Shown piece by piece: positions 7,097-16,373 of a DNA stretch of 33,052 nucleotides. The position numbers and the translations under genes were made by a program. The number at the start of each line of letters is the position of its first letter. Within the stretch, counting starts at the first letter, position 1. Source of the DNA: JABDKJ01 sp039028335 (GTDB lineage Bacteria; Bacteroidota; Bacteroidia; Flavobacteriales_D; JABDKJ01). The stretch lies in the NCBI GenBank assembly GCA_039028335.1, contig JBCCIF010000031.1, forward strand, positions 1-33,052. Reading direction: 5' to 3'. The notes beneath the pieces were generated by a model that saw only the letters and a program-made list of their open reading frames with translations, ran no database searches and was not told the origin of the DNA.

Positions 7097-8235
7097 TATA
7101 GATTTTTTAGAATTTTAGCACCTGATCGAAGCGTCTCTTCGTCCTTGGCAAAACAAATGCGCAATACCTTGGTGTTAGGAGGCTCAGAGTAAAATGGACT
7201 CAAAGGAATGGTTGCTATCCCCCTTTCTGTACAGAGCTCCTTGGCATATTCAAGATCACTTTTTGTACTAAGGCCTTCATATTCTAAAAGGAGAAAATAC
7301 GTCCCGTTGCAGTCCAATGGCCTTAGCCTGGAACCCGCGAGTTGATCCAAAAAGAAATCACGCTTGGTTTTATAGAAGGCTGAAAGACCTGAATAGCTCT
7401 TGTCCTGTCGCATAAATTCCGCAAAAGCATGCTGGAATGGACGGTTAACGCAAAACACATTGTATTGATGGACTTTTCTAAACTCCGACATCAAGCCTTT
7501 TGGTGCATAGCAGTAGCCCATTTTCCATCCGGTATTGTGATAGGTCTTTCCAAAAGAAGACACCACAAAGCTGCGATCTGAAAGCCCATCAATTTGACAA
7601 GCACTGTAATGCGCTCCTTCGAACACGATATGCTCATAAACTTCGTCACTTATTACCAAAGTATTAGTGCCTTCAAGTAGCCCAGCCACCTCAGCTAAGT
7701 CTTCTTTTGAGAACACCGTTCCCGTTGGATTATGGGGGCTGTTCAAAATTATGGCCCTGGTTCTTTCACTTAAATACTCCGCCAATAAATCATAGTCTAT
7801 TGTGTAATTGGGCGTTTTTAAGGGAACCTCAACAACTCGCCCCCCATAGAGCTCTATGGCTGGTGCGTAGCAGTCATAGGCAGGGCTAAATATGATCACC
7901 TCATCTTTAGGGCGTACGATTGCACCGAGTGCTGTATAGATTGCTTGGGTGGCACCAGCTGTTATAGTTATCTCACTTTCAGGATTATAATTCCGGCTGT
8001 AAATGTGCTCGATTTTTGAAGACAATGCTTGCCTTAATTCAAGAAGACCGGCCATAGGAGCATATTGGTTGTGACCTTTCTTGATAAAGTGGCTTACTAA
8101 TTTTTTTAACTCATCGTCACAATCATAATCGGGAAAGCCTTGAGAAAGGTCAAGCGCATTGCATTCTGCGGCAAGAGCGGACATTTTTGTGAAAATAGTT
8201 GTCTCAACATTGGGAAGTTTACTTGTAAAGTTCAT
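7096..8235 (-). CDS. Methionine/glutamine-type aminotransferase (YbdL-like, class I PLP)
   Basis: This 379-residue fold-type I aminotransferase has the PLP lysine at K230 (SSFGKTYHNTGW), the conserved NSPHNPTG at about 165-172, SDEVYEH at 196-202 and a C-terminal RICFA arginine. The start (M)NFTSKLPNVETTIFTKMSALA aligns well with E. coli YbdL, a methionine-preferring transaminase, so I chose ATG 8235 rather than the GTG at 8259, which would run into the preceding stop. It lies 1 bp after the ABC exporter gene and overlaps the omega-amidase by one base. Likely reaction: 4-methylthio-2-oxobutanoate plus glutamine to methionine plus 2-oxoglutaramate. Kynurenine transaminase activity is a possible alternative in this family. 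Confidence 0.88.
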   Translation of the reverse strand: MNFTSKLPNVETTIFTKMSALAAECNALDLSQGFPDYDCDDELKKLVSHFIKKGHNQYAPMAGLLELRQALSSKIEHIYSRNYNPESEITITAGATQAIYTALGAIVRPKDEVIIFSPAYDCYAPAIELYGGRVVEVPLKTPNYTIDYDLLAEYLSERTRAIILNSPHNPTGTVFSKEDLAEVAGLLEGTNTLVISDEVYEHIVFEGAHYSACQIDGLSDRSFVVSSFGKTYHNTGWKMGYCYAPKGLMSEFRKVHQYNVFCVNRPFQHAFAEFMRQDKSYSGLSAFYKTKRDFFLDQLAGSRLRPLDCNGTYFLLLEYEGLSTKSDLEYAKELCTERGIATIPLSPFYSEPPNTKVLRICFAKDEETLRSGAKILKNL

Positions 8236-8236
8236 T

Positions 8237-10057
8237 TCATGAGAAATTTTGTAAATCACAGAGCTTCCTATAAACCCCTTTTAGCTCAAATAGCTCTTGA
8301 TGATTGCCGCGCTCGACAATATTTCCTTTTTGCAAAACAAGAATTTCATCGACATGCTGAATAGTACTTAATCGATGCGCGATAATTAAAGACGTCCGAT
8401 TTATCATCAGATTGTTTAATGCGTCCTGAACCAATTTTTCCGACTCAGTATCCAAAGCGGAAGTAGCTTCATCAAGAATAAGAATTGGCGGGTTTTTCAA
8501 GATGGCCCTGGCAATGCTTAACCTTTGTTTTTGGCCCCCGGATAATTTGTTTCCACGTTCCCCAATATTAGTCTGATACCCATTGGGTAAATTTGAAATG
8601 AAATCATGTGCATTGGCTGTTTTAGCAGCCTCCTCGACATCCTTAAGGGTAGCACTGTTTGAACCAAAAGCAATGTTGTTAAAAACGCTGTCATTGAATA
8701 AAATTGATTCCTGAGTAACAATGCCAAATAAATTCCGAAGTGATTTTATTTGCACATCCTTTAGGTCTTCACCATCAATTTTTATTACCCCTTTTTGTAT
8801 GTCATAAAATCTAGGTAAAAGATCAGCAATGGTCGATTTTCCACCTCCTGATTCCCCAACAAGGGCAATTGATTTTCCTTTGTCAAGAGAAAAGTTGATT
8901 TCGTTCAAAACGGAGTCGCTTTCATAAGCAAATCCTACATTTTCAAATGTTATTCGTTCCTTAAATCCTTTTATTTCCAATGCATCAAGCTTATCTACAA
9001 TAGATGGCTCAGATTCGATCAATTCTTGTATTCTGTCTAATGATGCCGCACCTTTAACTACCTTAGACCAGGCATTTGCAATGGCCTGCACTGGACGAAG
9101 AACTTGACTGAACACGATGACAAAGCCCAGGAACTCCTCACCATTGATTGAACTGTCATCACCCAAAACTAATCTTCCACCAAACCATACGAGCCCAATC
9201 ATAACCAATGAGCCTAAGAACTCGCTCATTGGAGAAGCCATGTCTGAAAAACGATAGATTTTGTTGCTTAACTTGTAGTATTGATTATTAACTTTCTCGT
9301 AGCCCTTTGTCATGTAGGTCTCGGCATTAAATGCTTTAATTATTCGCACGCCACCAAGGGTTTCTTCTAAATTACTCAATAACTCTCCCAACTTGTCTTG
9401 ACCGTCTCTTGAACTTTGTCTCAAAGTCTTTTTCAAAAGACTTATTATAAAGCCGCCTACAGGCAAGAGAAGAATTGAAAACAAAGTGAGCGAGGGAGAA
9501 ATAAGTATGAGAACAATGAAAGAAACAATGATGGCAAAAGGGTCTCTGAATAACATTTCAAGAGAACCCATAATTGAGTGCTCCACTTCCTTTACATCAT
9601 TTGATGTCCGCGCTAATAGATCACCTTTTTTCTCTTCATTGAAATAGGAAATAGGCAAACTTAGAATACGGTGGTACATTTCATTCCTTAAGTCTCTAGA
9701 AACACCATTGCGAATTGGCGCGAGAAAATACATCGCCAAGTAGCGAAATATATTCTTGAGAAAAAAAGCCAAGGCCACAGTAATGCAGATGAAAACCAAC
9801 AAATCAAGCTTGTCGTTAGACTCTACATATTGTCCCATTTGATAATTATACCAATCCTGAAAATAATCCTTAGAGAAATTATAATTAGGCTTTTCAAATG
9901 AGATCTTTTCCTGCTGAAATAGGAGGCGCAAGAAGGGAATAAAAAGAAGTAAGCTGACAACATTAAATACTTGATAGACAATGTTGCTTATGACATTTAA
10001 AAACACATTGCGCTTATACGCCCAAACGCGTTGAAGTATTTGATAAAAACGATTCAA
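8237..10057 (-). CDS. MsbA-like ABC transporter, fused permease and ATPase
   Basis: This is a half-size exporter of 606 residues. An ABC transmembrane region (about residues 15-340) is followed by the ATPase domain with Walker A GESGGGKST (401-409), Q-loop VTQE, signature LSGGQ (505-509), Walker B ILILDE (525-530) and switch histidine H561. It would act as a homodimer in the inner membrane. In Bacteroidota such genes are often annotated as lipid A or multidrug exporters; substrate cannot be told from sequence. It is embedded in a catabolic run: 7 bp downstream of the carboxylase and 1 bp upstream of the transaminase. The context gives no clear link to its cargo. Confidence 0.93.
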   Translation of the reverse strand: MNRFYQILQRVWAYKRNVFLNVISNIVYQVFNVVSLLLFIPFLRLLFQQEKISFEKPNYNFSKDYFQDWYNYQMGQYVESNDKLDLLVFICITVALAFFLKNIFRYLAMYFLAPIRNGVSRDLRNEMYHRILSLPISYFNEEKKGDLLARTSNDVKEVEHSIMGSLEMLFRDPFAIIVSFIVLILISPSLTLFSILLLPVGGFIISLLKKTLRQSSRDGQDKLGELLSNLEETLGGVRIIKAFNAETYMTKGYEKVNNQYYKLSNKIYRFSDMASPMSEFLGSLVMIGLVWFGGRLVLGDDSSINGEEFLGFVIVFSQVLRPVQAIANAWSKVVKGAASLDRIQELIESEPSIVDKLDALEIKGFKERITFENVGFAYESDSVLNEINFSLDKGKSIALVGESGGGKSTIADLLPRFYDIQKGVIKIDGEDLKDVQIKSLRNLFGIVTQESILFNDSVFNNIAFGSNSATLKDVEEAAKTANAHDFISNLPNGYQTNIGERGNKLSGGQKQRLSIARAILKNPPILILDEATSALDTESEKLVQDALNNLMINRTSLIIAHRLSTIQHVDEILVLQKGNIVERGNHQELFELKGVYRKLCDLQNFS

Positions 10058-10064
10058 ATAATGT

Positions 10065-11600
10065 CTATAACGGAATATTGCCGTGTTTCTTACGCGGCAG
10101 ATTTCTCACTTTATTTTCTAACATGTTGAAGCCCTCAATGATTTTCATCCTTGTGTTTTCTGGGATAATGACCTCATCAATATAGCCTCTCGCTGCAGCA
10201 TTATATGGGTTTGCAAAAAGCTCAGCATACTCAGTTTCTTTCTCTTTCCATTTTTCTTCAGGATTATCTGCAGAACTGATTTCTTTTTTGAATATTATCT
10301 CAGCAGCACCTTTCGCACCCATTACTGCAATTTCGGCACTTGGCCAAGCGAAATTCAAGTCGGCACCTATGTGCTTTGAATTCATCACGTCATAGGCCCC
10401 GCCATATGCTTTTCGAGTAATGACAGTTATTCTAGGCACAGTTGCTTCGGAGAACGCATAAAGCAATTTCGCACCATTGGATATGATCCCGTTCCATTCT
10501 TGATCCGTCCCCGGTAAAAAACCAGGAACATCCTCGAAAACAAGCAATGGGATATTGAAGGCATCACAAAAGCGCACAAAACGAGCGGCTTTTTGACTTG
10601 CCTTAATATCGAGAACACCAGCCAAAAATGCGGGTTGATTAGCCACGATTCCGACACTTCGCCCACCAATGCGAGAAAATCCCACGACTATATTTTCCGC
10701 AAAACCTTTCTGTACTTCTAGAAAGCCAGTATCATCAATAACACCCGAAATAACTTCTTTTATGTCATAGGGCTGATTGGCATTTTCAGGAATAATCTCA
10801 TTTAATACTTTATTCGGCTCACCCACTGGGACATTCCATATGTCCGTTTCTTCTTCACAATTTGATGGAATGAAAGACAGCAGCTCCTTGATGTCTTGAA
10901 TGCATTTCATTTCGTTTGCAGAACAAAAATGAGCAACACCTGATTTGGACCCATGTGTTGACGCTCCTCCAAGTTCCTCTGAGCTGATTTCTTCATGCGT
11001 TACTGTTTTCACCACGTTTGGTCCGGTAACGAACATATAGGAAGTATTTTCAACCATGAATATAAAGTCGGTTAGAGCGGGAGAATAGACCGCACCCCCT
11101 GCACAAGGACCCATAATTGCGGAAATCTGTGGGATAACACCACTTGCCCGAACATTGCGATAGAAAATATCTGCATATCCTCCTAAGGAAACAACCCCTT
11201 CTTGAATTCTTGCACCTCCTGAATCGTTAAGGCCAATCAAAGGAGTTCCTGTTTCTAATGCTAGATCCATGATCTTACAAATTTTTTCTGCATGTGCTTC
11301 AGCGAGAGAACCCCCTAGAACAGTAAAGTCCTGAGAAAAAACGAAGACTTTTTTTCCATTTACTTTTCCGTAACCGGTTACTACTCCATCTCCGAAAAAC
11401 TTCTTTTGATCAAGCCCAAAATTTGTGCTCCGATGCTGCACCAAGGCGCCTATTTCATTAAAACTACCCTCATCTACTAGCAGGTCTATTCGCTCGCGAG
11501 CTGTAAGTTTTCCTTTTTCGTGTTGTTTCTCAATGCGCTTTTCTCCACCTCCGAGGAGAGCTTGCTCCATTTTTTCCTGAAGGACTTCAAATTTTTCCAT
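10065..11600 (-). CDS. pccB: Acyl-CoA (probably propionyl-CoA) carboxylase beta subunit
   Basis: This 511-residue carboxyltransferase subunit transfers carboxyl from biotin to an acyl-CoA. The two oxyanion-hole regions are visible: GGARIQEG at 128-135, GPCAGGAVYSPAL at 164-176, and the second-half motif AYGGAYDVM. The D in GGAYDVM matches the residue that sets propionyl-CoA preference in Streptomyces PccB, where AccB has isoleucine, so propionyl-CoA is the likely substrate. No biotin carboxylase or biotin carrier gene is in the window, so the alpha subunit must be encoded elsewhere. It is 10 bp downstream of glutaryl-CoA dehydrogenase, consistent with an acyl-CoA/amino-acid catabolic operon. 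Confidence 0.92.
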   Translation of the reverse strand: MEKFEVLQEKMEQALLGGGEKRIEKQHEKGKLTARERIDLLVDEGSFNEIGALVQHRSTNFGLDQKKFFGDGVVTGYGKVNGKKVFVFSQDFTVLGGSLAEAHAEKICKIMDLALETGTPLIGLNDSGGARIQEGVVSLGGYADIFYRNVRASGVIPQISAIMGPCAGGAVYSPALTDFIFMVENTSYMFVTGPNVVKTVTHEEISSEELGGASTHGSKSGVAHFCSANEMKCIQDIKELLSFIPSNCEEETDIWNVPVGEPNKVLNEIIPENANQPYDIKEVISGVIDDTGFLEVQKGFAENIVVGFSRIGGRSVGIVANQPAFLAGVLDIKASQKAARFVRFCDAFNIPLLVFEDVPGFLPGTDQEWNGIISNGAKLLYAFSEATVPRITVITRKAYGGAYDVMNSKHIGADLNFAWPSAEIAVMGAKGAAEIIFKKEISSADNPEEKWKEKETEYAELFANPYNAAARGYIDEVIIPENTRMKIIEGFNMLENKVRNLPRKKHGNIPL

Positions 11601-11610
11601 GCTGTCTTTA

Positions 11611-12792
11611 TTATCCTACAAAAGCACTTTCTCCTGTAATGTCTAAGCCGGTAATTAATAAGTGAATGTCATGAGTTCCCTCATAAGTAATTACGCTTTC
11701 TAAATTCATCATATGGCGCATGATGGAATATTCATTGGTTATCCCCATTGCTCCATGAATTTGACGCGCCTCTCTTGCAATTTTCAAGGCCATGTCAACA
11801 TTATTTCTCTTGGCCATAGAAATTTGCGCGGATGTCGCCTTACCCTTATTTCTTAGCTGCCCCAAACGATAAGTGAGCAATTGAGCTTTCGTAATTTCTG
11901 TTAGCATTTCAGCTAATTTCTTTTGTTGTAACTGAAAAGCAGCAATGGGTTTTCCAAATTGAATTCTTTCTTTAGAATACCTTAATGCTGAGTCATAACA
12001 ATCCAATGCTGCACCGATAGCCCCCCAGGAAATTCCATATCGAGCTGAATCTAGGCAAGATAAAGGACCGCCAAGCCCACTTCTTCCAGGAAGAAGATTC
12101 TCTTTGGGCACTTTGACATTGTCAAACACTAATTCGCCCGTATCAGATGCCCTCAAGCTCCATTTACCGTGCATGGTAGGTGTCGTAAAGCCCTCCATGC
12201 CGCGTTCTACTATCAAGCCGTGAATTCGTCCTTCTTCGTTCTTCGCCCAAACCACTGCAAGATCGGCAAATGGCGCATTTGAAATCCACATTTTAGCACC
12301 GTTTAATATGAGGTATTCACCGTCTTCTTTATAGTTAGTGACCATTCCTCCAGGATTTGATCCAAAGTCTGGCTCAGTCAAACCGAAACAACCAATGAGA
12401 TCACCGGTAGCCAGTTTAGGTAAAAACTTTTGCTTTTGTTCTTCAGACCCATATTTCCATATAGGATACATGACCAGTGAACTTTGGACAGACGAAGTAG
12501 AACGTAAGCCACTGTCACAACGCTCCAATTCTTGCATAATTAAACCGTAAGAGATCTGATCTAATCCAGCGCCACCATATTCCTCAGGTATATACGGCCC
12601 GAATCCTCCGATCTCTCCAATCCCTTTTATTAGGTGTCGCGGAAATTCTCCTTTTTCAAAGGCCTCTTCTATAAGTGGAGAAACTTCCTTTTTAACCCAG
12701 CTTCTAGCTGTTTCTCTAACCAACTTATGCTCATCTGTCAGCAAGTCATCCATCAAAAAATAGTCGTGTCCGTTGTACTGATCTGTTCTCAT
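11611..12792 (-). CDS. gcdH: Glutaryl-CoA dehydrogenase-like acyl-CoA dehydrogenase
   Basis: This 393-residue FAD enzyme oxidatively decarboxylates glutaryl-CoA to crotonyl-CoA in lysine/tryptophan breakdown. Markers of the glutaryl-CoA branch are R97 in GLRSTSSVQSSLVMYP (the arginine binding the distal carboxylate), FGLTEPDFGSNPGGM, and the catalytic base E371 in ITYEGTHDIHLL followed by ITGLDITG. It starts (M)RTDQYNGHDYFLMDDLL, typical of the family. It is the first gene of the minus-strand run down to 6320, preceded by a perfect TACATTTG element. It is divergent from the DUF4271 gene. Confidence 0.92.
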   Translation of the reverse strand: MRTDQYNGHDYFLMDDLLTDEHKLVRETARSWVKKEVSPLIEEAFEKGEFPRHLIKGIGEIGGFGPYIPEEYGGAGLDQISYGLIMQELERCDSGLRSTSSVQSSLVMYPIWKYGSEEQKQKFLPKLATGDLIGCFGLTEPDFGSNPGGMVTNYKEDGEYLILNGAKMWISNAPFADLAVVWAKNEEGRIHGLIVERGMEGFTTPTMHGKWSLRASDTGELVFDNVKVPKENLLPGRSGLGGPLSCLDSARYGISWGAIGAALDCYDSALRYSKERIQFGKPIAAFQLQQKKLAEMLTEITKAQLLTYRLGQLRNKGKATSAQISMAKRNNVDMALKIAREARQIHGAMGITNEYSIMRHMMNLESVITYEGTHDIHLLITGLDITGESAFVG

Positions 12793-12810
12793 CTACAAAT
12801 TATTATGCTG

Positions 12811-12818
12811 CAAATGTA
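12811..12818 (-). promoter_or_regulatory. -7 element TACATTTG for the gcdH operon
   Basis: Bases 12818-12811 on the minus strand read TACATTTG, an exact TAnnTTTG, ending 18 nt before the gcdH ATG. No TTG is found at the usual -33 spacing, so this is one half of a promoter call only. Confidence 0.5.
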
Positions 12819-12841
12819 CTTTTTAGGATTTTTTATTCGGC

Positions 12842-12870
12842 TTGGCCGTGAAATTAATTCTCTACTTTTG
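12842..12870 (+). promoter_or_regulatory. Promoter for DUF4271-hemD-rnpA run
   Basis: TTGG at 12842-12845 and TACTTTTG at 12863-12870 match the Bacteroidota -33 TTG and -7 TAnnTTTG elements, with 17 bp between them. The -7 ends 15 nt before the ATG at 12886, giving a very short leader. Confidence 0.6.
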
Positions 12871-12885
12871 CATGGAATTAGATGT

Positions 12886-13557
12886 ATGAAAATAAAAGAG
12901 GCGCATATCCTAGCTGAAGACTGGACGATTTTCGTGCTTCTGTTTTCACTGTCATTGCTCGCCTACATTCGCTTTAAACGACCGTTAAAATTGCAGCGCC
13001 TCGGAGATGCAATTCAGAATACACGGATGGTGAAGCAAATCATGAGAGATGACAATTTGATCGGCAACCGCTTTTCTTTTTTTATGGCCTTGAATTTTTG
13101 TTTGATGCTAGCATTGAGCATTTATTTTGCCTTAAAAGTTTTTGCTGATGGATTCTTTGAACAGTACAACTTTCATCTTTTTTGGATAATCGCAATCGGG
13201 ATTTTTGCAATCTATTTTATAAAGAGCCTGCTTCTTTCGATAGCGGACAATCTATTTAACAAAGATTATGGATTCGAAGAATACCTGAGAAATGTATTCA
13301 TTTTCAACGGAGCTTTAGGATTGCTCTTATTACCACTAAATTTTTTACTTGCCTTTTTGCACATACAATTTGCACAATGGATGCTCATTCTAATTTTTGC
13401 TTTTGTATTGTTGTGTTTGACATTCAGATTATATCGTGGGCTCCTTATAGGTAATGAAAATCACTCACAATCTCAATATTTATTTTTGTACCTTTGTACG
13501 CTTGAAATTTTACCTACAGCTGTAATAATTAAAAAGGCTGTAACTATTATCATTTAA
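12886..13557 (+). CDS. DUF4271 integral membrane protein
   Basis: The 223-residue protein has about six hydrophobic helices (first around residues 12-30, DWTIFVLLFSLSLLAYIRF, and a last weaker one near the C-terminus at LEILPTAVIIKKA). The conserved-looking YRGLLIG and LEILP motifs near the end are typical of DUF4271, a Bacteroidota-specific family with no assigned function. The ATG at 12886 is chosen because it lies 15 nt after a good promoter -7 element. The frame is open upstream to 12634, but that part is antisense to gcdH. It precedes the uroporphyrinogen-III synthase gene by 24 bp, an order I recognise from other Flavobacteriia. Confidence 0.8.
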   Translation: MKIKEAHILAEDWTIFVLLFSLSLLAYIRFKRPLKLQRLGDAIQNTRMVKQIMRDDNLIGNRFSFFMALNFCLMLALSIYFALKVFADGFFEQYNFHLFWIIAIGIFAIYFIKSLLLSIADNLFNKDYGFEEYLRNVFIFNGALGLLLLPLNFLLAFLHIQFAQWMLILIFAFVLLCLTFRLYRGLLIGNENHSQSQYLFLYLCTLEILPTAVIIKKAVTIII

Positions 13558-13581
13558 ATTCACCTTAGGAAAAAATTCACC

Positions 13582-14331
13582 ATGGCTACAAAAGTGAAAT
13601 CAATACTTATATCTCAGCCTGCACCAAGCTCTGATAAGTCGCCTTATTTTGACCTGGCAAAAAAGTACAAACTAAAGATAGATTTTAGACCATTTATTCA
13701 TGTAGTTGGTATCGAGGCGCGTGAGTTTAGAAAACAAAGAATTCAAATTTTGGATCATACGGGGGTAATTTTCACTAGCCGGCATGCGGTTGACCACTAT
13801 TTTAGAATATGTGAGGAGACACGTGTAAGTGTGCCAGATAGTATGAAGTATTTTTGCATATCAGAAGCAATAGCTTATTACCTTCAGAAATATATAGTCT
13901 ACAGAAAACGAAAAATATTTTTTGGAAAGAACACTTTTGTTGACTTAATGGAAATAATAAAGAAGCATAAGCAAGAGACTTTTTTACTTCCAACAAGTGA
14001 TATTCTAAAGCCGACCATTCCTGTGGCATTAAATGAAGCCGAAATAAAGTATACACAATGTATATTTTACCGAACTGTTGCAAGTGACCTTTCTGATTTG
14101 TCTGACGTGAATTATGATATGCTTGTGTTTTTCAGTCCTTCTGGAATTCGATCGCTCAAGTCTAATTTTCCAGGGTTTAAACAGAATAAAACACGCATAG
14201 CGGCATTTGGAACAAGCACAGCAAAAGCAGTTGAAGATGCCGGATTGAATTTAGATGTGCATGCTCCTCTTCCCAACTACCCGTCCATGTCGATGGCGAT
14301 TGAGAACTACGTAAAGCAGTCGAACAAATAG
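13582..14331 (+). CDS. hemD: Uroporphyrinogen-III synthase
   Basis: This 249-residue HemD-family protein converts hydroxymethylbilane into uroporphyrinogen III, the branch point to heme and cobalamin. It has the two-lobe pattern: VKSILISQPAP at the start, then GVIFTSRHAVDHYF (about 61-74) and, after the hinge, MLVFFSPSGIRSLKSNF and RIAAFGTSTAKAVEDAG (about 209-225). These S/T-rich turns bind the substrate in known structures. Overall identity in this family is always low, so the call leans on these motifs and on position between DUF4271 and rnpA, as seen in Flavobacteriia. No other heme gene is in the window. Confidence 0.85.
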   Translation: MATKVKSILISQPAPSSDKSPYFDLAKKYKLKIDFRPFIHVVGIEAREFRKQRIQILDHTGVIFTSRHAVDHYFRICEETRVSVPDSMKYFCISEAIAYYLQKYIVYRKRKIFFGKNTFVDLMEIIKKHKQETFLLPTSDILKPTIPVALNEAEIKYTQCIFYRTVASDLSDLSDVNYDMLVFFSPSGIRSLKSNFPGFKQNKTRIAAFGTSTAKAVEDAGLNLDVHAPLPNYPSMSMAIENYVKQSNK

Positions 14332-14353
14332 AATTTTTCTATTTTCAAGAAGA

Positions 14354-14737
14354 ATGAATTCGACAGGGCCAAAAATCAAAAGGCTCAAGAGCAAAATTCT
14401 CATCAAGCGATTGTTTGAAGAAGGGAAGAATATAAGGGTTGGAGCCTTTCAACTTCTGTATATTCAGGATGAAAATAATGTTGGTTTTCAAGTTGGCGTT
14501 GGCGCAAGTAAACGAAAACTCACCAAAGCCGTAAACAGAAACAAGGCAAAGCGAATTATGCGTGAAGTTCTGAGGCTAGAATTTGAAAGTTTTGTCTGCA
14601 AAGATGAAGCTGCATTTTCGAAGATGGCATTAATGTTGATTTACCATGGTAATCGCAGCCCTGACTTTGCAGTTGCCAGGCAGAAAATAAACACAATTTT
14701 AGAACGTTTTAAATATCAAATAGAAGAAGATGAATAA
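14354..14737 (+). CDS. rnpA: Ribonuclease P protein component
   Basis: This basic 127-residue protein is the cofactor of the RNase P ribozyme that trims tRNA 5' ends. The RNR signature lies at about residues 59-71 (AVNRNKAKRIMRE), preceded by the expected RLKSKILIKRLFEEG start and the QVGVGASKR strand. Unlike in most bacteria it is not next to rpmH/dnaA. It sits between hemD and an S41 peptidase, the Flavobacteriia arrangement. Its last eight bases, ATGAATAA, contain the start of the peptidase gene. Confidence 0.96.
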   Translation: MNSTGPKIKRLKSKILIKRLFEEGKNIRVGAFQLLYIQDENNVGFQVGVGASKRKLTKAVNRNKAKRIMREVLRLEFESFVCKDEAAFSKMALMLIYHGNRSPDFAVARQKINTILERFKYQIEEDE

Positions 14738-16373
14738 AACCATACAAAAATTAGGATTAGGAGCACTTATTGTAACCGTTATTACTGCTGCCGGATATAA
14801 AAACGATTTTTTTGAGGTTTCTAAGAATCTTGAAATCTACTCTGATATATACAAGACACTTAATGTTTATTACGTTGATGACACGCAACCCGGTAAACTA
14901 ATGAAAACTGGGATTGATGCAATGCTGAAATCCCTTGACCCCTATACCACGTATTATCCAGAATCAAAAATTGAAGACTATAGATTTACAACTACTGGTC
15001 AATATGGCGGAATAGGTTCTTTGATAAGAGAAATTGATGATCAAACGTTCATTTCAGAACCTTATGAAAACTCACCCGCAGCGAAAGCAGGCCTAAAAGC
15101 AGGAGACCGAATTTTAAGTATTGATGGAAAATCCGTAGAGGAAAAAAGCCAAGATGAAATTTCATCGTTCTTGAAAGGACAAGCCGGAACTGAAGTTAAA
15201 GTTGAGATTGAAAGAAATGGGAAGGAGAAGATAGATGTGCTGATCAATCGGGAAGAAATAAAAATTCCAGATGTCCCTCATTCCGGGATGCTTGCCGACA
15301 ATGTAGGATACATAAAGTTGAGTGGATTCACGCAAACCGCAAGTTCTGAAGTAAAGAAAGCATATCAAGCTTTGAAGAAAGATGGAATGGAAAAATTAGT
15401 CTTTGATCTTCGAGGAAATGGAGGAGGTTTATTGCGAGAGGCCGTTAATATTGTCAATTTCTTTGTGCCAAAAGGCACTGAAATTGTAAGCACTAGAGGT
15501 AAACTAGAAGAGTGGGATAAAGTGCACAAAGGGCTGAATGAACCTTTAAGTAAAGATATTCCTGTAGTTGTTTTGATAGACGAAGGTTCTGCATCGGCAT
15601 CAGAAATCGTTTCTGGAACATTACAAGACTTGGATAGGGCAGTGATTATAGGAAAAAACTCATTCGGAAAAGGTTTGGTTCAGCAAACAAAAGATATTCC
15701 TTATGGCACTAAATTGAAATTAACTGTAGCAAAGTATTACACGCCAAGCGGGAGATGTATTCAAAAGTTAGATTACTTCAACAAGAATATCACTGGTTTT
15801 GCAGAAGAAGTTCCCGATTCTTTGGTCATGAATTTTAAAACCAAGAATGGAAGGACAGTTTACGATGGAAGAGGAATATATCCTGACGTCAAAGTAGAGG
15901 ATGAAGAATATGGAAAAATCTTGGAAGCCCTGTTTAAAAACCACCTCATTTTCAAATGGGCAAATCAATTTCAATTGGAAAATCAAGAGATCGATCTTGC
16001 AGATTCATTTCACCTTAATGACGAGCAATATGATGAGTTTGTGAGCTTTGCAAGGCAGTTTGACTTGAAATATACTACGGCATCAGAAACCTATTTGGAA
16101 GAATTGGTTGAGGTTGCTAAAAAGGAAAAATATTATTCAGAAGTAGAGTCAGAACTGAAAGCTATGGAGACCAAGTTAAATAGTAATCAGAAAGACGACA
16201 TCTATAAGTTTAGAGACCAAATCCAGCGAATTCTGGAAAATGAAATCGTTTCAAGATATTACTATCAAAAAGGCAGAGCAGAACATTCTTTAAATGACGA
16301 TCCATTCATTGATCAAGCACTCGTTGTTTTGAATGGAGCAGATTACAGTTCAATATTGGCAGGAAAGAATTAA
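14730..16373 (+). CDS. S41 C-terminal processing peptidase with PDZ domain
   Basis: This 547-residue periplasmic serine protease of the CtpA/Prc group is anchored by an amino-terminal helix (residues 8-22). The PDZ domain spans about 85-170 (QYGGIGSLIRE, SPAAKAGLKAGDRILSIDG). The catalytic dyad is S289 in GSASASE and K314 in SFGKGLVQ, 25 residues apart as in E. coli Prc. FDLRGNGGG at 225-233 is the expected strand-turn before the active site. The C-terminal helical extension (about 390-547) is longer than in B. subtilis CtpB and is typical of Bacteroidota forms. It overlaps rnpA by 8 nt. Likely role is envelope protein processing; the substrate is unknown. Confidence 0.93.
   Translation: MNKTIQKLGLGALIVTVITAAGYKNDFFEVSKNLEIYSDIYKTLNVYYVDDTQPGKLMKTGIDAMLKSLDPYTTYYPESKIEDYRFTTTGQYGGIGSLIREIDDQTFISEPYENSPAAKAGLKAGDRILSIDGKSVEEKSQDEISSFLKGQAGTEVKVEIERNGKEKIDVLINREEIKIPDVPHSGMLADNVGYIKLSGFTQTASSEVKKAYQALKKDGMEKLVFDLRGNGGGLLREAVNIVNFFVPKGTEIVSTRGKLEEWDKVHKGLNEPLSKDIPVVVLIDEGSASASEIVSGTLQDLDRAVIIGKNSFGKGLVQQTKDIPYGTKLKLTVAKYYTPSGRCIQKLDYFNKNITGFAEEVPDSLVMNFKTKNGRTVYDGRGIYPDVKVEDEEYGKILEALFKNHLIFKWANQFQLENQEIDLADSFHLNDEQYDEFVSFARQFDLKYTTASETYLEELVEVAKKEKYYSEVESELKAMETKLNSNQKDDIYKFRDQIQRILENEIVSRYYYQKGRAEHSLNDDPFIDQALVVLNGADYSSILAGKN

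Noticed and set aside
12634..12885. Upstream extension of the DUF4271 frame by 84 codons
   Set aside because: It is antisense to gcdH and lies upstream of the promoter at 12842-12870.
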